64,000 bases of DNA from Cordilura impudica (Eukaryota > Arthropoda > Insecta > Diptera > Scathophagidae), in contig OY821519.1 in NCBI GenBank assembly GCA_963682025.1, positions 69,864,025-69,928,024 of the forward strand, in the 5' to 3' direction. Numbering within the stretch: the stretch's first letter is position 1; the number at the start of each line of letters is the position of its first letter. Shown one piece after another: positions 33,705 through 45,192 of the stretch. Position numbers and translations under genes: made by a program. Below the pieces are notes generated by a model. It did no database searches. It was not told the DNA's origin and was given only the letters and a program-made list of their open reading frames with translations.

Positions 33705-34142
33705 CGTCTTCTATACCTCTCGATGGGGATCGAAAAAACGGCATTACTGAATGCTTTTCGTCGGGGTCATCAATTTAATGTTTAAATTAAATTTAAATTT
33801 TTTATAAAAAGTAATTAAAGAATTTATTTTTGAAATATTTGTTCAATTCATTTTTTTAGAATAATAATAATTTTATATAAGTTTTCTTTTTTTTTAAATG
33901 CGTTTTACTCCAAAAAAATGTAAACATTTAAAAATCAGTAAATCTGGTGGACAGCTGAAATGAAGTACCTTTCAAATAAGATACGTTTGGTCAAAATTGG
34001 GAGAAAACTGCGACACAAATCATTGGTCACAAGAAATCGCCTTACCTATTAAGAGATGATAGTTATTCCATTCATAGTTCAAATTATATGGAACATTGAT
34101 TCACTGCTTACCAAAAGTGCTATCATATATGAACGCACTGTA

Positions 34143-34749
34143 TACTTAATGAGCACAGTGTATGCAAGTACTTTACTTACTCTTCGTTTTTATACGCACG
34201 GAAAAATCGAATCATGTGTACTCGAATGTATGTTAAACGCGTAATTTTTGTGTGTCTATCGGTGGGCTGTAAAGATTGTAATGTGTGTTTATGTATTTAA
34301 GGGCAAATGCTTGAAATACTTTCATATAATAAAAGCATAAAGACAACAACAATCAAGAATTTTGAAAAACTTACATATTTATGCCCTCACATACATATTT
34401 ATGTATGTATGTACATAAAAATAACCGAGCCGTATATACAAATATTTCATACTTACACAAATATTGAATGAATATAAAAGTTTAAAAAAAATTAAATAAA
34501 TAAAATTAAAATAGAAAACTCTAAAAATAATAAAATTATGCAAAACATATCAACAAATACCATTAACTAATACCAACACATCAATATGCTCGTATGTATG
34601 TATGTATGGTGGTATACGAAGAACAGACATTTATTCGTTTCAATGAAAGTTGAGTTTTACGAAGAAATTTCAACTACTGTGAACGCAACTTTAAATAATT
34701 GAAATTTTTAATAGAATGCGAGCGTTTATGTTCGACTATAACAACGTCT

Positions 34750-34786
<37 letters not shown>

Positions 34787-36059
34787 ATATATATAAATAA
34801 TATATTTATGTATATACAGTGTGACCATTATGGCCACACACATAACCATAAGTACTAGCAATACTTTTAGAATCAGAAATTATTTCGAAGAAATTTTTGA
34901 AATTTTACGTGAAAAATTTGTTAATGTTGTAGAAGTAAAGTCTGAATACGTATTGATTATTATGAAGATAAATAGTATATGTATGATATTCCAGCTTTTG
35001 AAGCCCATACTGGGTTTACTGAAAATGGCAATTTCTAATATATATTGATTAGCGCTAGATGGATTGAGTAGTGCCATACTGGCCTCGATAAAATTGCAAG
35101 TAACAACTCTTAAGCGAGAAACATATCACCTTATTTTTTTTTCAGTCAGATCGTTTCGATGTCTTAAGGATACATTTAGTTCTAAGATTATGGCATTCTA
35201 TTGCAGCAGTGTAGCATTTGCAATTATTCTTTAGTTTACTTTATTTCTGAGTAAAAAAGGCGTTCATAATCCCATAAAACTCCCTTATCCTAAATTGATT
35301 TTGATGTCCCCCAAAATAAAGAAAACAATAAACTCATAAACAATACCATAACATTTCGAAATTGTTATTGTTTCTTATCAGTATGATGGAATGGAATTTA
35401 AAATTACAAGGGTCAATCCATGTTTGATGGTAAGAATACAAAGGCGGTTTATTTTCAATAACAAAAAATAAAACAATAAATTATTTGAATATGATGTAAT
35501 AGAAAAATACAAAATAACAAAAAAAAGAACAAAACTTAAACTATTACAATTTAACACTGTCTCTCCCCATTAACCCTTTTAAAGTTTTCGTTTCGTTTTG
35601 TTTTTATTTTTTCAAAAACAAACATAATTTTTTTAAGGTTCATTTGAATATACAAATGTCTTTTCTATACAAACATCATTGCCCTTATCATTGCATCATT
35701 CAAATTCAATTAAATTCCAACACAAATGTTCTCGTACATACAGCACGCATTCAGAAATTCCGATGAATTTATATACTAACATACATACATACGTACATAA
35801 TTTTCTTCTTCTGTATTTTTAACAGTAACAACATTTTAGTTTTAGGTCATTTTGAAAGCAAACAGACGGGGGATGAATGATATCCCTCGTGTGACACGGC
35901 TTATGTGGTGCTGACATGTCGTAAATGAAATAATGTGATATGCACGTGCATTTTGCAACATGGAAGGACTTTTTTTCTATGCTGGCATATCATAAATTAT
36001 GGCTGGCCTCAGCAAGAGTCAAGTGTCTGTAAGAAGAAATATTATGTCGGTACTAATTC
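34143..36059. other. No gene recognised; AT-rich
   Basis: Contains the (AT)n at 34752-34796 and several tetranucleotide GTAT runs (34400, 34600, 35785). A 75-codon plus frame (34821-35048) and its antisense counterpart have no recognised motif. Confidence 0.3.
34752..34796. repeat. (AT)n microsatellite
   Basis: About 20 dinucleotide units with one C interruption. Confidence 0.9.
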
Positions 36060-36310
36060 TAGCCTGAAATATTTAGTTAATGGAAATATTCACTTAGTTC
36101 CAGGTCTGGTATTATAGATAGGCCATATAGTATGTGTATGGCTAGAGTTATATATCTAACACTGCCTAAAGCTTTACACTCGCAGAATAGATAATAAACT
36201 GTCTCCTCTTATCCAGGTGTATCGCAACTGCAGCATTATTCCTTATGAGCCATCCAGCGTCTTTACTGAACAGCCAATGACCAGTCAGCATAGGCATAAG
36301 CTTTTAATGT
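36060..36310 (-). pseudogene. LINE C-terminal fragment
   Basis: Minus-strand frames include LTGHWLFSKDAGWLI and, in another frame, EETVYYLFCECKALGSVRYI. These match the LTGH..I..H.......C..C.....ET..HLLC.CPAL...R end of I/R1/Jockey-type ORF2 proteins. Roughly 80 residues remain. Confidence 0.55.
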
Positions 36311-36399
36311 TCTTTGTAGTGATTGTAATATCGATAACTGATAAACTAATTAACAGTACAAAAAAAGAATAAAAATAATAATAAATTAAATTTTGCTTC

Positions 36400-36960
36400 A
36401 TATAATAATTTTTTCGTTTGATCTTACAAGATAATAATTCATTGTAAAGCCAACGTGTGGACAATATTTTAAGTTTCCATATGCAAAAGATCGTTTGGCT
36501 CACCAACTCTGGAGCAGGCTACATATAATTGAGCAGGCTACATATAATGCATGAGTTTTCCAAATCCAACCAGCAGAATTGCATGGGCTGGCACTGAGGT
36601 GTGTTGATTGGTATTGCATATGCCCGATAATTAGGGAAGAATTGTAAGACTTTAAACGCAATTGGAGAATCTGTTGAAATCATTGCGATACGTGAAACTA
36701 TAATATGTGTTTCTTGGTAATATAATATTGAATTTTCCATTAATAAGTGTCGATAATATTACCCAACATTTTCTTGATAACGAATCGCGTTCTCTTATAT
36801 ATTCTTGATACATTTAGATTTTGGAGCAGTGTAATTGGTGATCCAACTTTCAAGAGTAAATTATCTGGTGGATAATTATCTGGTGGATAATTTAATCTTG
36901 ACTAATTCGAGATGTGTGATGGTCAATATTTTCTTTGTAAGGGAGATCTACGCCTATTCA
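36400..36960 (-). pseudogene. Helitron helicase (Pif1-type) C-terminal relic
   Basis: Joined minus-strand frames read LKVGSPITLLQNLN, then ISTDSPIAFKVLQF, AYAIPINTPQCQPM and LYVACSRVGEPNDL. These are the C-terminal helicase blocks of Helitron proteins (LKVG.PIMLLRNL, PRI.M......P...LQFP...AFAMTINK.QGQ, GQLYVA.SR). The SF1B helicase would unwind DNA during rolling-circle transposition. It has frameshifts and two short duplications (GAGCAGGCTACATATAAT at 36512 and 36531, and TCTGGTGGATAATT near 36860). It may belong to the same autonomous family as the Rep relic at 58050-58680. Confidence 0.7.
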
Positions 36961-37059
36961 TTCGATCCTGTCCAGTTATAGCACGGCTGCTAATATTAAT
37001 AACAGATGACGATACATAAATAATTTGCAAAGTACTATCTCTTATAGTATTTGAGATAT

Positions 37060-37400
37060 GTGGTATTGAATGATTACTTCGCATGGGAGGTGCCACGGCT
37101 ACTGATAATATTTTCAGTAAAGCTAATCATATTAATGGCCTGTAAAATCACAAATTATCGCTCCTCTCCCTTTTACATTGCTAAAGATATAGGATGCTGA
37201 AAACTCACTTTGTATGGAGGTGACACGCCCACCGATCCTACTTCGTCCATTTTCACTACCACTGCTCATAGCATTAACAGGTGACATCACACAAATTTTG
37301 CTAAGCTCTCAGTGTCACCGTACTCGAGATATGTGATATTGAATGTTTACTTCGTGTGGGAGGTGTAATGCCTACTGATACAATTCCCCCGAGTACTAAA
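37060..37400 (-). repeat. Family W diverged repeats
   Basis: Blocks with GCATGGGAGGTGCCACGGC, GGAGGTGACACGCCCACC and TGGGAGGTGTAATGCC, spaced about 120-145 bp, correspond to family W in the minus orientation. Confidence 0.55.
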
Positions 37401-37834
37401 TAGAGTTACTAAACCAATTTAAATCAGAATATATTTCAAGCAAAGAGGGTTACGCTATATTTTATCAAGAAGACTCTGTTGAAAATCGAAGTTTGGTATC
37501 CAATATCCACACACGCCACAGCAAAGACTTTGGGGAAAAAATTTTTCAAAAGACGCATATTAGAGCAATCACGGAGAGGTGGCTCAGCTTTAACAGCTTG
37601 CACTGTCTTACGAGAACGGAAGATGTAATGTGAGAGTTTAGGGATAGAAGGGCCGCTTGGCTGTAGGCAAAAATTCCCATATTTTGTAGAATCATCTATG
37701 CGTGTAAAATCCTACAAACTACTCTGATTGCCAGCATTTCTGCTTGAAAGACAAAAAAGCATAGTATCGTTATCTTAGGATGAAAGGCCTCGCAGCAACA
37801 CTGCCATTATATGCAAGTCAATGTAAATACGATG
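37401..37834. other. No gene recognised
   Basis: Slightly more GC-balanced sequence before the mariner; no coding motif found. Confidence 0.3.
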
Positions 37835-37836
37835 TA

Positions 37837-39075
37837 AAGGGTGATTTTTTAGCTATTATCTTTTTGGCAACACTGGTTTAAACAGCTGACGCACGTTTCG
37901 TGTTTTGTTTCATTGTCAAACATCTTCAGTTTGGTCTATAATTTAACCATGAATCGTCTTACAAATGAACAACGTTTGCAAGTTAAGAAAGTTCATCGCG
38001 CGCTTCTTCCATTTTATGGTCAATTTAATCGAACCACTGAAGCGGTTATTCGGGCTATTGTGACTAAATTTCGCACCAAATTTACATTGTTGGACATTAA
38101 ACCACCAACACGCTTACGTAGAGTGCAAACTGAAGAAAATATCGCAGCTGTATTGGCCAGTGTTAATGATGACCATCAATTATCGATTCGTCGCCGTTCG
38201 CAGCAATTGGGCCTCTGTTACTCAACAACGTGGAAAATTTTGAGGAAGGATTTAGGTTGAAGCCTTTCAAAATACAGCTGGTGCAAGAATTGAAGCCGAA
38301 CGACCTAGCGCAACGTAGAATTTTTGGTAAATGGGCTCTTGGAAAGTTGGCCGAAGATCCACTTTTTTACCGAAGATCCACTTTTTTTGTGTTCAGCGAC
38401 GAAGCTCATTTTTGGCTCAATGGGTACGTAAATAAGCAGAATTGTCGCTTTTGGAGTGAATATCAGCCAGAAGCATTGGAAGAGCTATCATTGCATCCAA
38501 AAAAGTCACAGTTTGATGTGGTTTATGGGCTGGTGGCATCATTGGGCTGTACTTCTGCAAAGATGATGCGAATCGTAACGTAACTGTGAATGGTGAGCGC
38601 TACCGAGAGATGATATCCAACTTTTTTTTGCCCAAAATGCAAGATTCAACAAGACGGTGCCACATGCCACACAGCACGCGCAACAATGGACTTATTGAGA
38701 GGCGAGTTCGGTGAACATTTTATTTCACGTTCGGGACCGGTCAATTGGCCGCCTAGATCGTGCGATTTAACGCCTTCAGACTATTTTTTGTGGAGCTCAT
38801 GTCTATACAGACAATCCCACTTCAATTGACGCATTGGAAGACAACATTGAAGCATTTGTTCGTGAGATACCGGCCGAAATGTTGGAAAGAGTATGCAAAT
38901 TGGACTAAGCGGATGGACCATTTGAGGAGCAGTCACGGTCAACATTTGCATGAAATAATCTTCAAGCATTAAATGGACCGTACTATCGATTCAAATAAAG
39001 ATTTCATGCTTTTTTCTGAATTTTATGTGTTTTTTTTTTGGAAAACTTTCCTATAGCTCTTAAAAAATCACCCTT
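37837..39075 (+). mobile_element. mariner-like element, complete with TA duplication
   Basis: Ends AAGGGTGATTTTTTAGC on the left and TTAAAAAATCACCCTT on the right form inverted repeats. TA dinucleotides flank both ends (37835-37836 and 39076-39077). The 1.24-kb length and single gene are typical of mariner/Tc1-group elements. The transposase is broken. Confidence 0.85.
37949..38972 (+). pseudogene. mariner-like transposase, frameshifted
   Basis: The ATG at 37949 begins MNRLTNEQRLQVKKVHRALL. An HTH region follows with NRTTEAVIRAIVTKFRTKFT and RRSQQLGLCYSTTWKILRKD. After a frame change near 38250 come LKPFKIQLVQELKPNDLAQR, then FSDEAHFWLNGYVNKQNCRF (first catalytic Asp). The frame breaks again after 38530. 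The QQDGATCHTA second-Asp block lies near 38653 and the PPRSCDLTPSDYFLW third block near 38764. I count 36 residues between the second and third Asp, more than the 34 of classic mariners. The C-terminal WTKRMDHL..S.GQHLHEII is present. A short duplication of CCGAAGATCCACTTTTT (about 38353 and 38373) inserts extra residues just before the first Asp. Confidence 0.85.
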
Positions 39076-39077
39076 TA

Positions 39078-40359
39078 GTAGTATTTTATATTGGAAAAGC
39101 TTGTGAGATCCCAACAAAAAGCGCAAGGCGGTACCTTTTTTCTTCAAAGACTTTTGGCATAGTACTTTCCATCCCATTGACTTTATATGATGCTATGTCT
39201 TCGTCAAAATCGTACTGATAAGCGGGAATGTCATTATTTTGAGCTACAGATATTTTTCTCGAATAATTTGGTCAAATTCGAGAGTAAATTTATTGCTCTA
39301 TATGAATCCACCATCGTGTGATATTTTTCCTATTTTTTTTAAAGTATCATTGTAACGAGTAAAACATTCCGTAATTGTCGTAATATAAAATTTGATATAT
39401 GTGTTCGAACGCAAGCTATGTACTCGTAAACGAGGGATTGGTGTATTACAATGTGCGTACGGTTTGGTATGCGTTGACAATAATTACAGCTACAGCAGCA
39501 AAAACAACAACAGCACAAAAACTTAAATAATAATAAACAATAAGCTCATAGACGTTTTGTACTAAATGTATATTCAGTTCCACGGGCCATGACTTATTAC
39601 ATTCCAATCTAATTTGATATGTCAATACATTGTTTTGTGAGTTTATTTGTTACTTGTTTCTTTATTTTATTTTTTTTGTCTCTACATAAATAATGTTTGA
39701 ACGTGGATTACTTGATAAGTTATGATTGACACTAAAAAACACTTATTTCGAGTTTAGAAAAGAACTCAGGTTATCCAAAAGCCAAACGGGCCAAAGTTCG
39801 GATATATGGAATTACTCGTATTATGATAATTTAATATTAAGTAAAGCGAAGCTTAAAATTTTGATATAAAAACTACACAGAAATACCGTAGAACCGATAA
39901 GAAGTCTAGTTCTGCAATACATATTAATATGAAACAAATACATATATTTCCGAATTTGTAGACACAGAAAATTTCCTGCTAATTACTTCAAAAATACTTG
40001 GGAAGAGTTATTGGATAAGCAACGAATAGGTTGGTCGCACCGCTTCAGAATTCATTGAAAATTGATACAAATATTGTTCTTTACTATAGTAAATAATATT
40101 CAAAACTTTAGACCCCTAGTCTATATGTATTTCCTACAATATGTCTGCGACAAAAGTATAAAAGAAATCATATAAAAAAGCTCACAAAGTACAAGTAGTC
40201 CTCAAAAGTGGTTTACGTACAAGTTGGGTTGAGATGTCGTTTCGATGATACTAAAATTATTTAAAATATATGTATAAGGTCCTAATCATATAATCTTTAG
40301 TTTTTGAAAGTATATCTCATAAAGTCATATTTTTAAAATTTAAAAATTACGTTTAGATG
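39078..40359. other. No gene recognised
   Basis: No supported coding region. A CAG/CAA-rich stretch (ACAGCAGCAAAAACAACAAC) lies near 39495. Confidence 0.3.
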
Positions 40360-40755
40360 GATTTATGATCGGGAATCAGCTTTATATGGGGACCGTGATT
40401 AACAATGATCCTACAGGGTTTATTTGTGAATAACTAATTAATAATATCTATATGTATGATAATCTGGAACATATAGCAAATTAAGTCGATCTCATAGAAC
40501 ACACACCGATTTTCATTAATTCCAATAGCTACCGTCCTATGGCCTATAGAAGCTAATATACCAAATTTCATCAAAATATATTCATATTCATTGACACACA
40601 GACGGTCGGACGGATGTATATGGCTAAATCAACTCAGAATGTTATTCTGAGCTGACAGGTATAATAAAAGATGGATCTGGCTCAAATATTTTTGGTAGTT
40701 ACAAACAGCAGCACAAAGTCAATATACCCTGACCACATAGTGGTATAGGGTATAC
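40360..40755 (+). mobile_element. INE-1-like repeat (family Z), 5'-truncated
   Basis: Covers the 3' half of the Z consensus, with a short GACGGTCGGACGGA remnant of the microsatellite and a clean 3' end CCACATAGTGGTATAGGGTA. Confidence 0.7.
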
Positions 40756-42263
40756 AAATTTAGACTTCTGGATTTTATAGTTTCCGAAATATGGCAGCGC
40801 TAAAAGTGTAAAAAATCTTTAAAAAACCCAGGGCTGTGAGTCGTCAGAAAAAAGTTTTAAGTTCCACTTGCGCTGAAATTTTTAAGGTACGACTACTCCA
40901 AATCTGACTTCGATGCTAAATACGTATAGACATTTTTATAAAAACAATGATAATTATGCTGTGGGTAATTGATGCCTGTGAATTAATATTACATTATTTT
41001 TTTGAAATATTTTATTTCTTTTTATTAATTCCTTTAATAATAATCGAAATACTATAAGATCGGAAATATAAAATAAAAAAACTTTAAAAAACTCTGTTTT
41101 TGTCTCTAGAAATAGGATAGCCTCAATAAATTTGGCTTTGTTGATGGCGTCAAAGCGGATCTGATGATTCTGAGTGCAGAAGATAATACTTCTGCGGACA
41201 CTTGTTTCCGCGGTAATGCTGCGGTGATCAGAGTAGCACCCTGGAATGTCTCGGGGTACATTGGAATTGCATCTTTTTTTGCTAAATCTGAAGAACGATC
41301 AAATTTCTTTACCTCCTTTTACGCCTGGTAAAAGTATAATTTAAATGTAGCTAAGACTGTTGGAATTTCTGTGCCTCCGCTACTTTCTACTAAATTTAAG
41401 CCATGCAAATTTTTTTCAAAATCATCATGTATATATGTAGAGTATTTTTTTTAATTTTTATTAAAAGAAATACAATTATATGAAATATGTAGCGCCCAAA
41501 TTACCCAACAAAACTTTCTATTACATGTAATGAGCCTTAGAATAAGAAATCAAAGTTGTTCAGTATAGATAACAAGAAGGGTTTTGAGTAATTTGTTACA
41601 TGTAGGGAGTAAAGTAAATTTCTGTAGAAACAACACATTTGTATCGCAAAATCTGTTGTAAATAATGTAATGTATAATTTAGCAGCTTTTGCTGCGTTTT
41701 TTGCCCAATGATGTCCATCGCCGCGAAATAGGTTTTCATTATATTTAACTCATTATTTATAGTTTTTACTAATAAAAACAGTGATCATTACCAGTAAGTA
41801 TTTACATAAATCATTATCAGGAAGTCCTTACATTATTCAAAAGGTATGGGGTTAACATTACCATGGAATGCAACGGTAATAACTAATCATTACCAAGGCT
41901 TTGCTGGGTACTTATTTGTATGCTACTCATGTGAAGCTTAAATCCACTTTGACTTTTAGTTTTCAATGTAATTACTTTTTTTAAAATAAGAAATTAACTA
42001 AAACACCAGACCTATAATATATATTATGAACTATAATATTTTATAACACAAACAAATCAATTTTAATTTTATGTTGAATATTGTTCATATTCAATTAAAT
42101 TAAACAGAAACCTTAAAAAACCACAAACATCTATTTTCGACTTGATCAATAACCGAGACTAATAATAATAAAAAAATTAGAAAAATAATTCAAATTATGA
42201 AACACTTTTATATTATTTAATTTAAGTACTTGAATAAACTTACTCTCATAAAATAAATTAAAA
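40756..42263. other. No gene recognised
   Basis: AT-rich; no coding frame of note and no recognised repeat. Confidence 0.3.
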
Positions 42264-42320
42264 TCAACAGCAGCACAAAGTCATTATACCCAAACCACAT
42301 AGTGGTATAAGGTATAAAAA
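42264..42320 (+). mobile_element. INE-1-like repeat (family Z), 3' end only
   Basis: 57 bp from AACAGCAGCACAAAGTCATT to CATAGTGGTATAAGGTAT, matching the 3' end of the Z copies. The following 42321-42730 holds nothing I can name. Confidence 0.6.
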
Positions 42321-42730
42321 CATTTATTTTGAGCCACTTTTTGAACACCTTTTAAACACATTTTTCACTTTTCGCGCTGCCATTTCTCAGGAACAAGTTA
42401 GAACGAGCTTAGTAAGTTAGACCATTCAGGCCAAATATTAGCAAATTCAAATTGAGGAAGCCATGTATATGTTGAAGAGGATCTATATTAAAAACTTTGG
42501 CTGGCATTTGATCAATTTGAATATCTTGGTGCTGATGGAAATTGCAATTTTGTGTAAGTAATTTGAAAATAGTTGACGGAAAACACATACTAATAAATTG
42601 AAATTAGAAATAAAAATTTTATCAAAATATTTTACATTTTATGAAATGATATTTTGTTATGATAAAATTTATGAAAATTGAAAAAGGTACAATAGATACT
42701 GCTAGTACTACTAGTAATAGTACACACAAT

Positions 42731-43485
42731 TCTGTGGTTTTCTAGAATAACCGCGTATGTCATAAAATCAAAATGTTCAGGGGAGCCAAAAACCGTTATA
42801 TTTGAAATTATTGGCTCGATACAAAGTTTTTATATGTTTTTTTTAACAGTCCTGTACATATGGGCAATAAATACTTTATGTAAAATTTTGGATCAAAAAT
42901 CTTCAGAGGAATAGATCCTAGAGAAGGAAGAAAAAAACAATATGTAAATAACATTTAAAGTGTGTGCAGATAAAACAACTTATGTCGCCAAACGTCGTTT
43001 TCTTTGAAAAAGAAAACTACCAATGCATCCACCCATGTAGACATAAGTTGTTGTTGCTTGAAAAATGTATTTTTTTGTTCGTCAACAAAAAGTCAACGGG
43101 CCTTAGGATGAGAATTTAACAATGTATCAAGAATAATAGTGACAAAAAATAACAGAAATAAACACACAAGTTTTTATAAGTGGTTATAAGCTGAAAAACA
43201 ATCCAAAACTATTTTGCATTTTTTTTTTCATTAATAACAACGTATGTCGCTATGTGTCGTTTTCTGAGAAAATAATTTGTCAGCGGTCAAACGTAGGTTG
43301 ACGTACGTCGATAGTGCTGCAAATTAATTTAATAAACTTTTAAGTTACGTCGTTATTTATAGAAAAAACACAGTTTTTTTTTTTTATTTAACACGTGTAA
43401 AGAGCGTTAAAAATTAATATATCTGGCATCGTTAACTCAAAACTGACAAAAATTGACATACGGGTTTATTCCAGAAAACCACAGA
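42731..43485 (+). mobile_element. TIR element P2, intact outline
   Basis: About 755 bp with inverted ends: TCTGTGGTTTTCTAGAATAA on the left and TTATTCCAGAAAACCACAGA on the right. It aligns over its whole length with P1 in reverse orientation, without the Z insertion. Inner inverted motifs (AACTTATGTC/GACATAAGTT) give extra hairpins. A short copy of its end (AAAACCACAGAATTG) repeats just beyond. No protein of its own. Confidence 0.75.
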
Positions 43486-43759
43486 ATTGTTTTAAAACCA
43501 CAGAATTGTTGAAATAAAAAATCTCAGATTAAACAGAAAATGGAGGGAATTATTAACCTGTTACATCATCTAATATGTAGTATGTGTAATATGTCTACTG
43601 GCACTACCTTGAGAAGATTGCTGTGTATACACCGGTCTGGTTACTGAGGACTGGCCAACTAAGCTGACAAAATAAATTTAGTACTATCGCTAAGAACAAT
43701 ACGATCAATGTGATAAAGTCTACGGCTAACATCTCCTTGATTTGGCTCGCAATTTAAAC

Positions 43760-44399
43760 AGATTTTTTTTTAATTAACCAGCACTCAGCGGATGTCCTCT
43801 ACAAAAGCAGTGCATTTGTTGATTTCAGGAAAATAGGTTATGGGAAGGAGGATTGGGGGAACACTGTGTATGGTTATTTTCCTTCAATTTTATTGGATTG
43901 TAACTGTCAGGAGAGATTTGTGTGGAGAGTTTATTCCACATACGGCTAGTTCGACTCATAAATGAATTTCCTCTGAAATGCATTATGTGGCCAACTTGAC
44001 AATAGACTACGAATGGATGTGATATTATGAGAGCATCTATACAACAGCGTTATAAAACCCCACATTTCGACAATGTTGTAACGTGTCAGTAGAGTTGGAT
44101 AATCTACTGTCATTAATGACCATCAACGAACTTCTTTATATACGTTCGAGAATCTCCAAAATAGACTTTGAAGCTCCTGCCCATATATTTTAGTTGTATT
44201 CCATTTTCGGTCGGAAGTAAGTGGTATAGATTTTAAGGAGATCAGAAAGAGTGAATTAATTTTTGCAAGACATTTGAATGCTTCTTTCCACATTTGAAAA
44301 ACATGTTCGTTCCAACGGACATCACATTGAATTATCATACCCAGAACATTGAGAGTATCTGATTCCTCAATACCTATACCACTCATATATGGGTAATTC
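43760..44399 (-). pseudogene. LINE ORF2 C-terminal part (3' half of a split LINE)
   Basis: The minus frame reads MSGIGIEESDTLNVLGMIIQ, then EAFKCLAKINS, then, in shifted frames, an LYRCSHN block and SFMSRTSRMWNKL, closing with RGHPLSAG. These are the C-terminal blocks of a Jockey/CR1-like ORF2. The sequence continues the LINE at 47945-48990 after removal of element B. It is probably the same family as 11085-11345. Confidence 0.7.
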
Positions 44400-44806
44400 C
44401 ATGTCAAATCAACCAATGGGTGTACACTTCCTTCTCCAAATTGTATGATTTTTCGTAGGAAGACGGACTATTACAGAACTAAAATAAATGCAAAGTTTGA
44501 GGGCACTGGCACTTCTGTATCCGGAAATATGTGGTCTTGAAAATCGTAAAAAAAAGGTCAAAATTTACAAAGTTTTCTTGAAAAGTATTATAGCTACGCA
44601 ACTCATCATGATTTTTTTTTTGGAAAGGTCCAAGGTCACATCTCTTGACCTATAATTCGGGAGGCTATAGCTGTAAAAACGACAATTTTAAAAATCTGAA
44701 AAAAATATATGTTTAAGATTGGTTCCTTCCCTAAAGTTCCAAAAAATTTCAGACTGGGGGTATGCTTGGATCCAGAAATATTTATCATAGAGTAAAGGTA
44801 GATATT
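44400..44806. repeat. Left TIR of element B
   Basis: Inverted partner of 47457-47944. The inner end matches through TAGAGTAAAGGTAGATATTTAA. More diverged than the A arms, with a deletion near 44600. Confidence 0.85.
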
Positions 44807-45192
44807 TAAAAAGTCGGTACTGTTACTGTTACTGTTTATGAATGTGGTTGGTTGTGCTCGTGAGCGTCGGCGGGCTATGCACGCACGCCGCTATTTGTTT
44901 CTGGTTCCTTAGCTCTGTACTGTACTCAGTACAGACCTGTGTTAGGGTTGGTTTGACAGGTAATTATGTTAGAGCGAGACAACAGTATAAATGTTGTCGG
45001 GTGTGGTTCGTAGTGTCAAATAACTTGGATATAGAGAAATTATTGAAAAATGAGAAGTCAAAGGAAGCACCACGAAAAAAAAACCATTCTAAGTACGTTG
45101 CTTTAAAAAACCACATGTGTTGCTATAAAATCAATATTTTTAAATAAAACCAAAAGTGTTCAAAGTGATTGTTTTTTGCCTCTGTAAACAGT

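Larger units (their letters stand above)
31945..33780 (-). mobile_element. Ty3/gypsy-type retrotransposon relic, no LTRs
   Basis: Order on the minus strand: gag-like part, CCHC knuckle, aspartic protease, start of reverse transcriptase. Then it stops inside RT. Both flanks carry GTTTAAATTAAATTT (at 31929 and 33780), which could mark the insertion site. No LTR, primer-binding site, integrase or envelope region is present, so it is a fragment without transposition capacity. Confidence 0.7.
31732..34056 (-). mobile_element. Helitron-like copy H5/H6, split by a gypsy-type element
   Basis: The 5' half (TCTCTTAATAGG, 34056 down to about 33900) and the 3' half (31732 up to about 31940, ending GGATCTGCTAG|T with the CTCGAATTTCGAG stem) are two parts of one H element about 350 bp long. 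The A|T junctions in the host element K agree. The gypsy-type relic sits between the halves. Confidence 0.7.
31490..34142 (-). mobile_element. Tc1-type element (family K), copy K2, split by insertions
   Basis: Minus orientation. The end CAGTGCGTTCATATATGATA is at 34140, next to TA. 34057-34142 matches the first 90 bp of K1 (24361-24692). 31490-31731 matches the next part of K1 and includes an ATG that opens MAKKIKETSS, a plausible Tc1 transposase start followed by a stop. All between 31732 and 34056 is inserted later. The transposase itself is not seen. Confidence 0.6.

Noticed and set aside
33780..33935. Possible LTR of the gypsy-type relic
   Set aside because: The sequence matches the interior of the Helitron-like H element instead, and no equivalent stretch occurs at the other end of the relic.
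34821..35077. Two antisense frames of 75 and 65 codons
   Set aside because: They overlap almost completely on opposite strands, which cannot both be coding, and neither shows a motif.
44842..45147. 101-codon frame with a hydrophobic start just upstream of the transposase in element B
   Set aside because: It overlaps the leader region of element B, has no recognisable motif, and its bias follows local GT-rich sequence.
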